Shown here in pieces: positions 6,054 through 13,916 of a DNA stretch of 14,033 nt (position 1 is the stretch's first letter; the number at the start of each line of letters is the position of its first letter). The stretch is taken from NCBI GenBank assembly GCA_021786915.1, contig JAJYMP010000747.1, positions 1-14,033 of the forward strand. Reading direction: 5' to 3'. Source of the DNA: Chloroflexota bacterium. GTDB lineage: Bacteria; Chloroflexota; Limnocylindria; Limnocylindrales; CSP1-4. Both the position numbers and the translations under genes were made by a program. The notes beneath the pieces were generated by a model. It had not been told where the DNA came from and did no database searches. It was given only the letters and a program-made list of their open reading frames with translations.

Positions 6054-7439
6054 ATGCGGGTCGTCGACAGCACGCTCTACCTCGGCGCCGTGGCGCTGCC
6101 GGCGACGCCACGCGCCGCGCGCAACGCGTTCGTGCGCGAAGTCCGCTCGATGTCGATCGCGACGAGGATCTGGTACGGCCTGCTCGTGGTTGGCCTCGGG
6201 ATCGGTGCGGTCGCCGCGCTCATCGCACTGCCGCCGGGCTGGGAGGTCATGGGGACCTCGCCTTCATTCGAGTGGGGCCTGCTGATCATCGGCTACGTCT
6301 TCTTCGCCATCATGACCAGCGGCCTGTGCCTCGCCTCCTCGCTGGGCACGGTGTTCGGGATCGAGCGCTTCATGCCGTTCGAGAAGCGCCACGCGATCCT
6401 CGCGCTCCTGTCGCTCACGACCGCGTTCGGGATCATCGCGCTCGAGCTCAGCTATCCGATCCGCATGGTCTTCGGAGCCGTGCTCGTCATCTCTCCCAGC
6501 TCGCCCATGTGGTGGATGGGCGTGTTCTACGGCGCCTACCTGGTGGTCCTGGTCGTCGAGGTGTGGACGCTGTTCACGTCCCATCCCACCGTCCACAAGT
6601 ACGCCTGCACGGCAGCGGCGTGCATCGGTGTGTGCGCCCCGACCACCCTGGGGGCGGTGTTCGGCGTGCTCGCGGCCAAGCCGTTCTGGAACGGCGTCTT
6701 CACGCCGGTCCAGATGGTCGCGTCGGCCTTCGTGGGCGGCACGGCGCTGCTGGGCATCGTGTTCTGGGCGGTCAACCGCCTCCGCCTCGCCGACTGGGAG
6801 CGATCGAAGGGCGCCCTCGGCTCAGTCCGCATCCTGTTGGCCGGCGGACTCGTCGTGGCGGCCGCGCTCCTGGCGCGCCAGGTCGTGACCGGGCTGACGA
6901 GCGACGTGGCTGACCTCCGCCCCTCCACCGAGGTCCTCGTGACCGGGCCGCTCTCGCCCGCCTTCTGGGGCGTCCGCGTGGGTCTGGGCACCCTGATCCC
7001 GCTCGGGATCCTGGCGGTCCCCCGGCTGCGCACGCCATCCGCGACCGCCCTGGCGGCGATCCTGTCGCTGGTCGGGATCCTGGTGGACCGGACGCTGTTC
7101 GTGGCGGCGGGCGAGTTCGTCCCGCGCACGACGATGGCCGGCACCGTCGGCCACCCGTACGCCGAGTACGTGCCCTCCCCGGTGGAGCTCGGGATCCTCG
7201 TCGGGGCGATGGCGTTCATGGCGATGGCGTACTCGCTGTGCGAGCGCTACCTGCCGATGGGCGAGGGCGACGTCCACGCCTTCTGGCCGTGGCCGTGGAT
7301 CAAGAAGCACGACGGCCACGAGCCCGATGACGCCGACGCCCACGGAGCCGGGGCCGGCACCGGGGTCGAACCCACGCCAGAGCTCGCCGTCGCGACCGAG
7401 GTCGAGGCGATGGCGCCGGTTGCCGGAGTGCGGGCCTGA
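6054..7439 (+). CDS. nrfD: NrfD/PsrC-family membrane quinone-interacting subunit
   Basis: An integral membrane protein of 461 residues that should exchange electrons between menaquinone/quinone and the ferredoxin subunit. About ten hydrophobic helices are visible: roughly 40-60, 74-97, 113-133, 152-174, 187-208, 219-241, 258-275, 303-323, 329-351 and 376-396. The last ends in the family-typical CERYLPM. Ten rather than eight helices resembles PsrC, HybB or ActC/QrcD. A hydrophilic, His/Asp- then Ala/Glu-rich tail (412-461) follows. The ATG at 6054 has GGAGG at 6041-6045 with an 8-nt spacer and lies 3 nt after the ferredoxin stop. The symbol denotes the family only; no nrfA-type nitrite reductase is nearby, so a role in nitrite reduction is not implied. 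Confidence 0.92.
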   Translation: MRVVDSTLYLGAVALPATPRAARNAFVREVRSMSIATRIWYGLLVVGLGIGAVAALIALPPGWEVMGTSPSFEWGLLIIGYVFFAIMTSGLCLASSLGTVFGIERFMPFEKRHAILALLSLTTAFGIIALELSYPIRMVFGAVLVISPSSPMWWMGVFYGAYLVVLVVEVWTLFTSHPTVHKYACTAAACIGVCAPTTLGAVFGVLAAKPFWNGVFTPVQMVASAFVGGTALLGIVFWAVNRLRLADWERSKGALGSVRILLAGGLVVAAALLARQVVTGLTSDVADLRPSTEVLVTGPLSPAFWGVRVGLGTLIPLGILAVPRLRTPSATALAAILSLVGILVDRTLFVAAGEFVPRTTMAGTVGHPYAEYVPSPVELGILVGAMAFMAMAYSLCERYLPMGEGDVHAFWPWPWIKKHDGHEPDDADAHGAGAGTGVEPTPELAVATEVEAMAPVAGVRA

Positions 7440-8152
7440 TGCTCCGCACCGCGTTCGTCCGCTTCGCATACCCCGTCGCGGTCCTGGTCCTGGTGATCGG
7501 CATCCTCATCGTCGGCGGGTTCCTGGTCGCGGTCGCCCTGCCGGACATGATCGGGGCCGGCCCCGCGACATCGCCATCGGCCAGGCCGGGCGGGATCGCT
7601 GGGGCCTCGCCCTCAGCCAGCCCGGAGCCGAGCTCGGGGATGGCGCTGTCGCCGGTCGGGATCGAGATGCCGTCCGACGCCAACTGCGGGGCGTGCCACG
7701 TCACGACCAACGGCATCGTGGGCGTCAAGGACATCCCGCTCATGGCCCACCCGCTCAAGGGATTTGCGGACTGCACCGCCTGCCACAACCCGGCCGGGCT
7801 GGTGAAGACCGCTCCCGGCCACTCGAGCCTCCACGCCAACCAGTGCCTGATCTGCCATCACGAGAACCCGAACCTCGCCTCGATGAGCGCTCCCCCACTC
7901 CGCCCTGAGCACATGGGCGGCCAGGCCTGCACCACCTGCCACGGCGTCGACCAGCACGCGCCGCTGCCGTCCGACATGGCGGGCCGCGGCGACAACTGCT
8001 GGATCTGCCACAACGGGCCCGAGTTCCAGTACCTGTTCAAGTCCGCGCCGCCCGGGTGGTCCCCAGAGCCCAAGCCGTCGACGTCGCCCGCGTACCCGCT
8101 GGCCTCCCCGTCACCCTCCCCGCCACCCTCACCCACGCCGTCGACACCGTGA
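7439..8152 (+). CDS. Membrane-anchored pentaheme cytochrome c
   Basis: The last gene of the operon, 237 residues. Its ATG shares one base with the nrfD stop (TGATG). A hydrophobic anchor (12-34) is followed by a Ser/Pro/Ala linker (41-66), a heme domain and a Pro/Ser-rich C-terminal tail (about 205-237). Five CXXCH sites lie at 83-87, 112-116, 136-140, 164-168 and 187-191. Six spare histidines (H104, H128, H132, H141, H158, H173) can supply second ligands. The flexible linkers on both sides could let the heme domain reach through a cell wall or contact a partner. With the hexaheme protein it gives the operon eleven hemes c. It is probably the electron exit or entry point of the complex; no catalytic centre is apparent. 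Confidence 0.92.
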   Translation: MLRTAFVRFAYPVAVLVLVIGILIVGGFLVAVALPDMIGAGPATSPSARPGGIAGASPSASPEPSSGMALSPVGIEMPSDANCGACHVTTNGIVGVKDIPLMAHPLKGFADCTACHNPAGLVKTAPGHSSLHANQCLICHHENPNLASMSAPPLRPEHMGGQACTTCHGVDQHAPLPSDMAGRGDNCWICHNGPEFQYLFKSAPPGWSPEPKPSTSPAYPLASPSPSPPPSPTPSTP

Positions 8153-8554
8153 GGTTGAGGCGCGGCCGATGCAGCGCCGAATCGGTGGGCGCCGGCCTGC
8201 GACCGAGAGGGACCGTGCCCCGGCCGCAGGCAGATGGCGCCTCGCCGCGCCGCTCCACTTTCCGCGACAGCCCCGAGCGGCGCGCGATTCGCAATGACCC
8301 CGTGCGGCCGCTGTCCGGCGACTTCCAGCCGGATGCCCCCGGGGCGGCCGTCTGGGGCCCAATCGGGCGGAACCTCAGCCGGATGGCCGTGGTGAGGCCG
8401 CTATCCGGAGAACCGTCGGGAAACCCGCGGGGCGCTCCTGCTCACCACGATGCGGTTCGCGACGGAAACGGCGGCCGAACCTCATGTCGCGGCCGCGGGG
8501 GGAGCATCCGGGGACGGGCGATGTGCCCCGCGACACGCGGTGAGCGGCGCGGGC
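8153..8554. other. Gene-free spacer between convergent operons
   Basis: These 402 bases separate the heme operon (plus) from the phosphoesterase (minus) and hold no supportable ORF or recognisable RNA gene. They contain degenerate direct repeats (8302-8411), a 7-bp inverted repeat GCCTGCG/CGCAGGC (8195-8231, long loop) and GGTTCG/CGAACC (8454-8481). No classic U-tract terminator is visible for either operon, although convergent genes would be expected to end here. Confidence 0.6.
8302..8411. repeat. Degenerate direct repeats with embedded palindromes
   Basis: A 20-bp element beginning GTGmGGCCGCT and ending in TCCGGmGA occurs at 8302-8321 and 8392-8411 with 17 of 20 matches. CAGCCGGATG occurs at 8326-8335 and 8376-8385. 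CCGGATGGCC (8379-8388) and GGCC...ATCCGG (8396-8408) can fold into a strong hairpin, and CGGCCGC/GCGGCCG (8305-8311/8344-8350) frames the first half. The arrangement is roughly mirror-symmetric around 8355. It could be a dispersed repeat of REP type, a termination region or a protein-binding array. Confidence 0.5.
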
Positions 8555-9523
8555 TCAGCCCTCGACGCGCAGGGTCCGCTCGACGCCCTTCTCCGAGAGG
8601 TCGACGAGGTACCCGCGGAGGACCCCCATCGACGACTCGGATCCCGCGTTGAGGCAGAGCGTGCTGCCCACCTTGCGCTCGCCGCCCGATTCATGGATGT
8701 GGCCGTGGACGCCCAGGACCGGCTTCACCTGCTCGATGACCGCGCGCACGCCCTTCGAGCCCACCGGGCCGCGCAGCAGATCGCCTGCCGACGCCGTGGG
8801 CCGCAGGTCGGGCGAGAGCAGCGGGGCCGTGTCGAGCCCTGAGTCGTAGGGCGGGACGTGGGTCATGATGATGGTCTTGCGGGGGTCGCGGACGCCCTTG
8901 ATCAGCCCCGAGAGGCGGTCGAGGAACTCCTCCTCCGAGAGCTCCCGCGGGGTGGACCACGGCGTCGGGGAGGACCAGCCCATCGAGACCAGCTGGTGCC
9001 AGGGGGTGAGCTCGACGACCCGCTCGTTGACATCGCGGCAGTACGGGGAGCGCTCGAGGATCGGGTCGATCTCGAACTCGTCGTCATTGCCGGGCATCAG
9101 GTACACCGGCACGCCCGAGCCGTCGAGCCGCTCAGCGGCCAGCTGCATCCACTCCTCGAGCCGGTGGGCGATCTTCTCGTGGAAGATGCGCTTCACGAGC
9201 TCGGGATCCGCCTCCATGGCCGCCCGCTCCTCCTCGCTGACGCGGACGGCGTAGTAGCCGAGGTCGGCGATCGAGCGCTCGAGGTCGACCAGCTCCTGCT
9301 CGCTGCGCGCGACGCGGCGCTGGCCCATGACGCTGGCGGTCCACGCCTCGCCGCCCTGCTCCCCCTTGACCACGGCGATCAGCGCCTTGCCGGTCAAGTC
9401 GCCGGCGATCACGGCCGCGTCGACCTTGTAGACGTTGGCCTTCATGGCGTTGAGGAACTTGCGCCACGTCCGCTCGGACGCGTGGATGTCGCTGCAGACG
9501 TAGAGGCGGAACGGCTTGGCCAT
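8555..9523 (-). CDS. Calcineurin-like metallophosphoesterase
   Basis: A cytoplasmic two-metal phosphoesterase of 322 residues. Metal-site motifs appear in order: SDIH (D12, H14), GDLTG (D42), GNDDEFEID (N146, D147), MTHVPPYDSGLD (H222) and GVHGHIHES (H275, H277). Between the second and third motifs lies a charged helical insert of about 90 residues (roughly 50-137), longer than in minimal family members, which may form a cap over the active site. The substrate cannot be deduced; the family covers nucleotidases, cyclic-nucleotide phosphodiesterases and protein phosphatases. The start is fixed by GGAG 5 nt before the ATG at 9523, which shares one base with the amidase stop (TGATG). The two genes are therefore translationally coupled, though a functional link is not obvious. 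Confidence 0.92.
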   Translation of the reverse strand: MAKPFRLYVCSDIHASERTWRKFLNAMKANVYKVDAAVIAGDLTGKALIAVVKGEQGGEAWTASVMGQRRVARSEQELVDLERSIADLGYYAVRVSEEERAAMEADPELVKRIFHEKIAHRLEEWMQLAAERLDGSGVPVYLMPGNDDEFEIDPILERSPYCRDVNERVVELTPWHQLVSMGWSSPTPWSTPRELSEEEFLDRLSGLIKGVRDPRKTIIMTHVPPYDSGLDTAPLLSPDLRPTASAGDLLRGPVGSKGVRAVIEQVKPVLGVHGHIHESGGERKVGSTLCLNAGSESSMGVLRGYLVDLSEKGVERTLRVEG

Positions 9524-10977
9524 CAGGACTCCGAACTGGCGTGGACGGGCGGCAGGCGGTGAGCCCAGGGTCGGGCGCTCTCGAGCTGACCGGCGAGGCG
9601 GTACAGCGTTGCCTCGTCAGCGTAGCGGCCCGTGATGAGACTGCCCACCGGCAGTCCTCCCGCAGACCACGACAGCGGGAGCGAGACCGCCGGCTGGCCG
9701 GTCACGTTCGCAATGGGGTTCCAGGGGTTGAACTGGCAGTCGAAGCGCCAGTACTCGACCGCGCCACCCTGACTCTGGTTCAGCACGCCGAGCCGCTCCG
9801 GGAGGCGCGCGAGGGTCGGAGTGACCCACGCGTCGTAGCGCTCGAAGAAGGCGGCGATGTCCCGCGCGATCCGCGCCAGCTGGGCGAGCGCATCCACCAG
9901 ACCGGCCGGGTCGAACCGGAGCGCGTAGTCGCGCAGCTCGCGGGTGGTGATCTCGAGCTCGTCGTCGGCGACCGCCCGGCCGCGCTCGGCCTCGAGCGCC
10001 CGCACCGTCGCCAGGTTCGACGTCGCCCAGACGCGGGCGAGCGGCTCGATGAGCACCTCGCCGTCGAAGGCGGGTGCCGCCTCCTCGACGTCGTGGCCGA
10101 GCGAGGCGAGCAGCTCGGCCGTCGACCGCACGGCCGCCGCGCACTCGGGATCCACGGACGCCTCGATGGGGGGCGTGGCGGACCAGGCGATGCGGAGGCG
10201 GCCCGGGTCGGCGCCCACCTCGTCGAGGAACGGGCGGCGGGGCGGCGGGGCCGAGTACGGGTCGCCGGGGACGCGCCCGGCGGTGGCGTCGAGGATCGCC
10301 GCCGAGTCCCGGACGGAGCGCGTGATGGCGTGCTCGACGGCGAGACCGGCCATCGCCTCGCCGGCCGGCGCCCAGGAGTTGCGCCCGCGGGTCGGCTTGA
10401 GGCCGACGGTGCCGCAACACGAGGAGGGGATGCGGATCGAGCCGGCGCCGTCGTTGCCGTGCGCGGCCGGGACCATCCCCGCCGCCACCGCAGCCGCCGA
10501 GCCGCCCGACGAGCCGCCCGTGGTCCTCGCAACGTCCCAAGGGTTCCGCGACGGGCCCTTCGCCTCGGGCTCCGTGGTGGAGTGGTTGCCGAACTCGGGC
10601 GTGTTGGTCTTGCCCAGCACCATCAGGCCCGCTGCCCGATATCGGCGGCCGAGTTCCGTGTCGGCCCGTGAGGTCCGGCCGCGCTCGGCACGACTCCCCT
10701 CCTCCTGCGAGGTCCCGGCGATCGTGGCCCCGAGGTCCTTGAGCAGGAAGGGCACGCCGGCCAGCGGCGCGGCCGGAGGACCGGACCGGTCCAGCGCGGC
10801 CGCCTCGTCCCGCGCGGCCTCGAACCGCGTCCAGACCACGGCGTTGAGATGGGGGTTGACGCGCTCGATCCGCTCGATCGCCGCGTCCACGAGTTCGAGC
10901 GAGGTGAGCTGCCGATCGCGGACCAGCGCGGCCTGCGCCAGCGCATCCATCATCGCGAGATCGTCGCGCAGGGTCAT
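9523..10977 (-). CDS. Amidase-signature-family amidase (NylA-like group)
   Basis: Hydrolyses an amide bond by the Ser-cisSer-Lys mechanism. With the start at 10977 (484 residues) the triad is K80 in LLKDLGA, S156 in the GGSSGGS signature (154-160) and nucleophile S180 in [14 protein letters not shown]. The 24-residue spacing between the two serines matches FAAH-type enzymes. The context [20 protein letters not shown] and the later GDPYSAPPP resemble enzymes often named 6-aminohexanoate-cyclic-dimer hydrolase (NylA), but that name is frequently applied to general amidases. GatA is unlikely, as no gatB or gatC is nearby. ATG 10977 has GAGG 5 nt upstream; ATG 10992, five codons earlier, has no ribosome site. 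The permease upstream could supply an amino-acid amide substrate (inference). Confidence 0.93.
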   Translation of the reverse strand: MTLRDDLAMMDALAQAALVRDRQLTSLELVDAAIERIERVNPHLNAVVWTRFEAARDEAAALDRSGPPAAPLAGVPFLLKDLGATIAGTSQEEGSRAERGRTSRADTELGRRYRAAGLMVLGKTNTPEFGNHSTTEPEAKGPSRNPWDVARTTGGSSGGSAAAVAAGMVPAAHGNDGAGSIRIPSSCCGTVGLKPTRGRNSWAPAGEAMAGLAVEHAITRSVRDSAAILDATAGRVPGDPYSAPPPRRPFLDEVGADPGRLRIAWSATPPIEASVDPECAAAVRSTAELLASLGHDVEEAAPAFDGEVLIEPLARVWATSNLATVRALEAERGRAVADDELEITTRELRDYALRFDPAGLVDALAQLARIARDIAAFFERYDAWVTPTLARLPERLGVLNQSQGGAVEYWRFDCQFNPWNPIANVTGQPAVSLPLSWSAGGLPVGSLITGRYADEATLYRLAGQLESARPWAHRLPPVHASSES

Positions 10978-11021
10978 CGATACCTCAGTCATGGCCGACG
11001 GGCGGCCGACCGGAACGGGAA

Positions 11022-11073
11022 GCGGCCGGGTGGGATGCGCCCGGCCGCAGGCTCGGAGCGTCGGGACCGAGCC
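11022..11073. terminator. Tandem hairpins between permease and amidase genes
   Basis: GCGGCCGGG (11022-11030) and CCCGGCCGC (11040-11048) form a perfect 9-bp stem. GGCTCGG (11050-11056) and CCGAGCC (11067-11073) form a perfect 7-bp stem beside it. They lie 43-94 nt after the permease stop on the minus strand and upstream of the amidase. The first is followed by TTCCCGTTCC, which is weakly T-rich. They may terminate or attenuate permease transcripts or mark an mRNA processing point. Confidence 0.5.
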
Positions 11074-11115
11074 GGACGCCTCGTCGGCCCGGTCCCGCCT
11101 GGCATCCGCCGCAGC

Positions 11116-12876
11116 TCAGTCGGGCGGCAGTGCCTGGTACATCAACTCGGTCTGGATGCCCGCGCTGCGGTTCCGCAACGCCTGGATGACGTACCAGACG
11201 ATCCCGACGATGAACACGAGGATCACGAAGGCGACGCCCGAGCTGTTCAGGTACGCCGCCACGCCCTGGCCCTGGATGCCGGACCAGATCGGCCCGACCC
11301 CCGCGAACCAGTAGAGCACGAGGGCGAACACGAGCCAGATGATGCCCAGTACGGGCATCCATCGGATCCACGGCGCGTCCTTGACCAGGTCCGGCCGGGT
11401 GAACCTCGCGAGGACCGCGTTGACGCCGGGCATGATCCAGCTCGGTGCCGACGCCAGGACCGTGAAGAACGCCGAGGAGGCGAGGTTCAGCTTGCCGTCC
11501 AGGGCCGGGTCGGAGTTGGGGGCGAGGAACCCGAGGCCGATCCACTTGAGGACGGGGAACGCCCACAGGATGAGGAACACGACGCCCATCACCAGGGTCG
11601 CTGCGATCGCGTTGACGGGGGCGCGCAGACGCTCCGACACCTCGCCGAACCACTCGGGCACCTGCCGGTCGAGGCTCCACGCGAGCGCGACGCGGCTGAT
11701 GAAGATGACGTACACGGGCATCAGCAGGAACGGGAACAGCGTCGACGCCGCCCCGACGAGGGTCCAGATGGGCCAGAGCTCGGGGTGCGCCACGGCGCCC
11801 ATGAGCTGGAAGTAGTTGGGCGACGCCATCGGCAGGGCGCCGACCGCGGTCTTGGTCGGGTCGATGTAGCCCCACCAGATCGCGCTCCAGGCGGTCTGGG
11901 CGTCCATGCCCAGGTTGCGCCCGAGCGTCTCGGCGTACAGCGAGTTCATCAGGACGGCCATCGCCAGCGCGCCCAGCACCGCGATCAGGATGCCGCGCTT
12001 GACGTTGCCCCGGACCTCGCCCGAGATGTAGGCGGAGTACTGGAAGCCGATGAACTGGAACAGCATGACGCCGGCCATGATCATCATCGGCCAGGTCAGC
12101 GCGTCGGTCGGCAGGAAGCTGAACCCGCTCGTGTAGCCGTTGTCCGCCGCCACCTTGGCAAGCTGGTCGACGGTGATGCCGTTGGCGTACTTGGGCAGGT
12201 TCGCCGCGAAGGCGTCGGGGCTGAACAGGAGCAGACCGCAGAGCGCCATGAGCGCCCACCCCACGATGCCCAGGATCGTCAGGTAGGTCACGATCTTGTG
12301 GAACCGTCGAGTGGGCTGGAGCACGACCCAGCCCACGATGGCGAAGATCACGAGCGCCGAGATCAGCCCCGGCAGGCCGGTCACGTCGCCCGTGGTTCCA
12401 TCGGTGAACCAGCTGGTGGCGTTGTTGAAGAAGCTGCTCCCCGTGCCGATGCCGATGATGCGGCCCTCGACCTGGGTGCTCTTGAGCATCTGGACGGTCT
12501 CGAACTGGAGCAGCGCGATCGACGCGAACACCAGGCCCCAGCTCTCGAGCCACCCGAGGAGCGGCCCGACGCGCGGCACGATCCGGCTCGAGAAGACGTA
12601 GTCGCCGCCGGATCTCGGCATCACGCTGGTCAGCGAGGCGAAGATCAGGGCGAGCAGGATGCACAGGGCGCCGACGATGAAGGCGACCCACGACCAGTTG
12701 GTGAAGGGCCCCACCATGACGATGGGGACCCCGGCGAGGACGGCGATCTGGAAGGCGCCGCCCAGCGTCCCCCCGATGAACGCCGAGGTGTTGAAGAACA
12801 GCGCGTTGACCACGCTGACTTCTCGCACGAGACCGGATGACTGCCGCGTGAACAGTGTTCGTCCGGGCGCGCTCAT
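11116..12876 (-). CDS. APC-superfamily amino-acid permease
   Basis: A cytoplasmic-membrane secondary transporter, 586 residues with about twelve hydrophobic helices. Typical APC features: the N-terminal [22 protein letters not shown] (first helix with its unwound small-residue stretch), [18 protein letters not shown] (87-104), [14 protein letters not shown] (284-297), NSLYAETLG (311-319) and [20 protein letters not shown] (394-413). The chain ends LMYQALPPD. The family moves amino acids or amines with protons or by exchange; the substrate cannot be read from the sequence. A soluble loop of about 35 residues (220-255) is longer than average. The ATG at 12876 follows AAGGAGG by 12 nt, a long spacer. 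It is divergent from the 12985 gene and lies 138 nt upstream of the amidase on the same strand. Confidence 0.93.
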   Translation of the reverse strand: MSAPGRTLFTRQSSGLVREVSVVNALFFNTSAFIGGTLGGAFQIAVLAGVPIVMVGPFTNWSWVAFIVGALCILLALIFASLTSVMPRSGGDYVFSSRIVPRVGPLLGWLESWGLVFASIALLQFETVQMLKSTQVEGRIIGIGTGSSFFNNATSWFTDGTTGDVTGLPGLISALVIFAIVGWVVLQPTRRFHKIVTYLTILGIVGWALMALCGLLLFSPDAFAANLPKYANGITVDQLAKVAADNGYTSGFSFLPTDALTWPMMIMAGVMLFQFIGFQYSAYISGEVRGNVKRGILIAVLGALAMAVLMNSLYAETLGRNLGMDAQTAWSAIWWGYIDPTKTAVGALPMASPNYFQLMGAVAHPELWPIWTLVGAASTLFPFLLMPVYVIFISRVALAWSLDRQVPEWFGEVSERLRAPVNAIAATLVMGVVFLILWAFPVLKWIGLGFLAPNSDPALDGKLNLASSAFFTVLASAPSWIMPGVNAVLARFTRPDLVKDAPWIRWMPVLGIIWLVFALVLYWFAGVGPIWSGIQGQGVAAYLNSSGVAFVILVFIVGIVWYVIQALRNRSAGIQTELMYQALPPD

Positions 12877-12972
12877 GGCAGGGGACGTCCTCCTTCCTCA
12901 CCAGGCTCGGCCCGGCAGGGGGGCCAAGCCACCCGTGCACCCCATGACGTATGGCCGTCAGGGAAGCGACAC

Positions 12973-12978
12973 TATACT
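12973..12978 (+). promoter_or_regulatory. Strong -10 box (TATACT) of a leaderless gene
   Basis: TATACT matches the TATAAT consensus at five of six positions and stands out in this GC-rich DNA. It ends 6 nt (CGCGCG) before the ATG at 12985, so transcription should begin at or next to the start codon. No good -35 is visible 16-18 nt upstream. Confidence 0.6.
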
Positions 12979-12984
12979 CGCGCG

Positions 12985-13875
12985 ATGGGGACCAATCAGC
13001 ACGTTGATCCGTCACCCGGCACAGGGCTCGACGCCGGCGGCGTCCTCGCCTCGGGGGGCCGGCCCCTTTCCCGGCCGGAGCCCGCGCCCCCGGCCGAGCC
13101 AGGCGGTCCCACCCTGCGAGACCCGCTCGCCGAGGCGCTCCGCATCATCGGCCTCGCCGACGCCCACGGCCTCCAGGTCCGGCTCATGGGCGGCCTGTCC
13201 TTCCATGCCAGGTGCCCGGAGTGGACCGCCCGCATCGACCGCGAGCGACGCGACATCGACGTCGCCACGCGAGCCAAGGACAGCAAGGCGCTGCGGGAGC
13301 TGATGGAGTCCCAGGGCTACACCGGCGACAAGCAGTACAACGCGCTCTATGGCCACAAGCAGATGTACTTCGTTGACACGCTGCGCGGCCGCCCGGTGGA
13401 CGTGCTGATCGACCGGCTGGAGATGTGCCACCAGTTCGCCTTCGCCGATCGGCTCGCGGCCGACAAGCCGACGATCCCGCTGGCCGAGATGCTCCTGTCG
13501 AAGCTCCAGATCGCCCGGATCAACCGCAAGGACATCCTCGACGCGCTCGCGCTGCTCTCGGAGTACCCGCTCGGAAGCGGTGACGCGAAGACGATCAACG
13601 TCGACCGGATCCTCCTCTACACCTCGGCCGACTGGGGCTGGTGGCGAACGCTCACAGGCAATCTCGACAAGATGCGGCTCCTGTTCAACACCGAGATCCA
13701 GCCGGGTGAGCTCGACTTCGGGCGGCCCCCACGGTTCGACGTCCTGGAGCAGGTCGCGGCCCTGCGCAAGGCCGTGGACGACGCGCCCAAGTCGATGAAG
13801 TGGAAGATGCGCAGCCAGGTCGGCGAGCGCGTCCAGTGGTTCGAGGAGCCCGAGGAGGTCGGCCACGGGCGATAG
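12985..13875 (+). CDS. MNT/AbiEii-like nucleotidyltransferase
   Basis: A 296-residue protein with features of the Pol-beta-type nucleotidyltransferase fold. LMGGLSF (67-73) is the GG motif, RRDIDVAT (88-95) holds the D90-x-D92 metal pair, and RPVDVLID (136-143) gives the third carboxylate D139. PLAEMLLSKLQIARINRKDILDALALL (165-191) resembles the K...RKD..D helix of AbiEii-type toxins and related stand-alone nucleotidyltransferases. The first 40 residues are Gly/Pro-rich and probably disordered. Residues 200-290 form an Arg/Lys/Trp-rich helical extension not seen in minimal MNT proteins. No ribosome site precedes the ATG; TATACT 6 nt upstream indicates a leaderless mRNA. No AbiEi-like antitoxin gene lies within the window on either side, so a toxin role is unproven. 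It could instead be a housekeeping tRNA or antibiotic-type nucleotidyltransferase. Confidence 0.75.
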   Translation: MGTNQHVDPSPGTGLDAGGVLASGGRPLSRPEPAPPAEPGGPTLRDPLAEALRIIGLADAHGLQVRLMGGLSFHARCPEWTARIDRERRDIDVATRAKDSKALRELMESQGYTGDKQYNALYGHKQMYFVDTLRGRPVDVLIDRLEMCHQFAFADRLAADKPTIPLAEMLLSKLQIARINRKDILDALALLSEYPLGSGDAKTINVDRILLYTSADWGWWRTLTGNLDKMRLLFNTEIQPGELDFGRPPRFDVLEQVAALRKAVDDAPKSMKWKMRSQVGERVQWFEEPEEVGHGR

Positions 13876-13916
13876 GTCGGCGGCAGAGGCTGCTCTGGCG
13901 CGGGCGACGATCTGAT

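Noticed and set aside
4141..8152. Calling the heme operon a nitrite reductase (nrf) cluster
   Set aside because: There is no NrfA-like catalytic cytochrome with a CXXCK site; only CXXCH motifs occur, so the NrfD-family name does not imply nitrite reduction.
10978..10992. Amidase start at ATG 10992
   Set aside because: No ribosome site lies before it, whereas GAGG sits 5 nt before the ATG at 10977. The difference is only five residues, so it remains a minor alternative.
10849..12840. A 663-codon open frame on the plus strand opposite the permease
   Set aside because: Its product is a highly charged Arg/Asp/Glu/His-rich chain typical of antisense frames in GC-rich genes. The minus strand encodes a clear APC permease.
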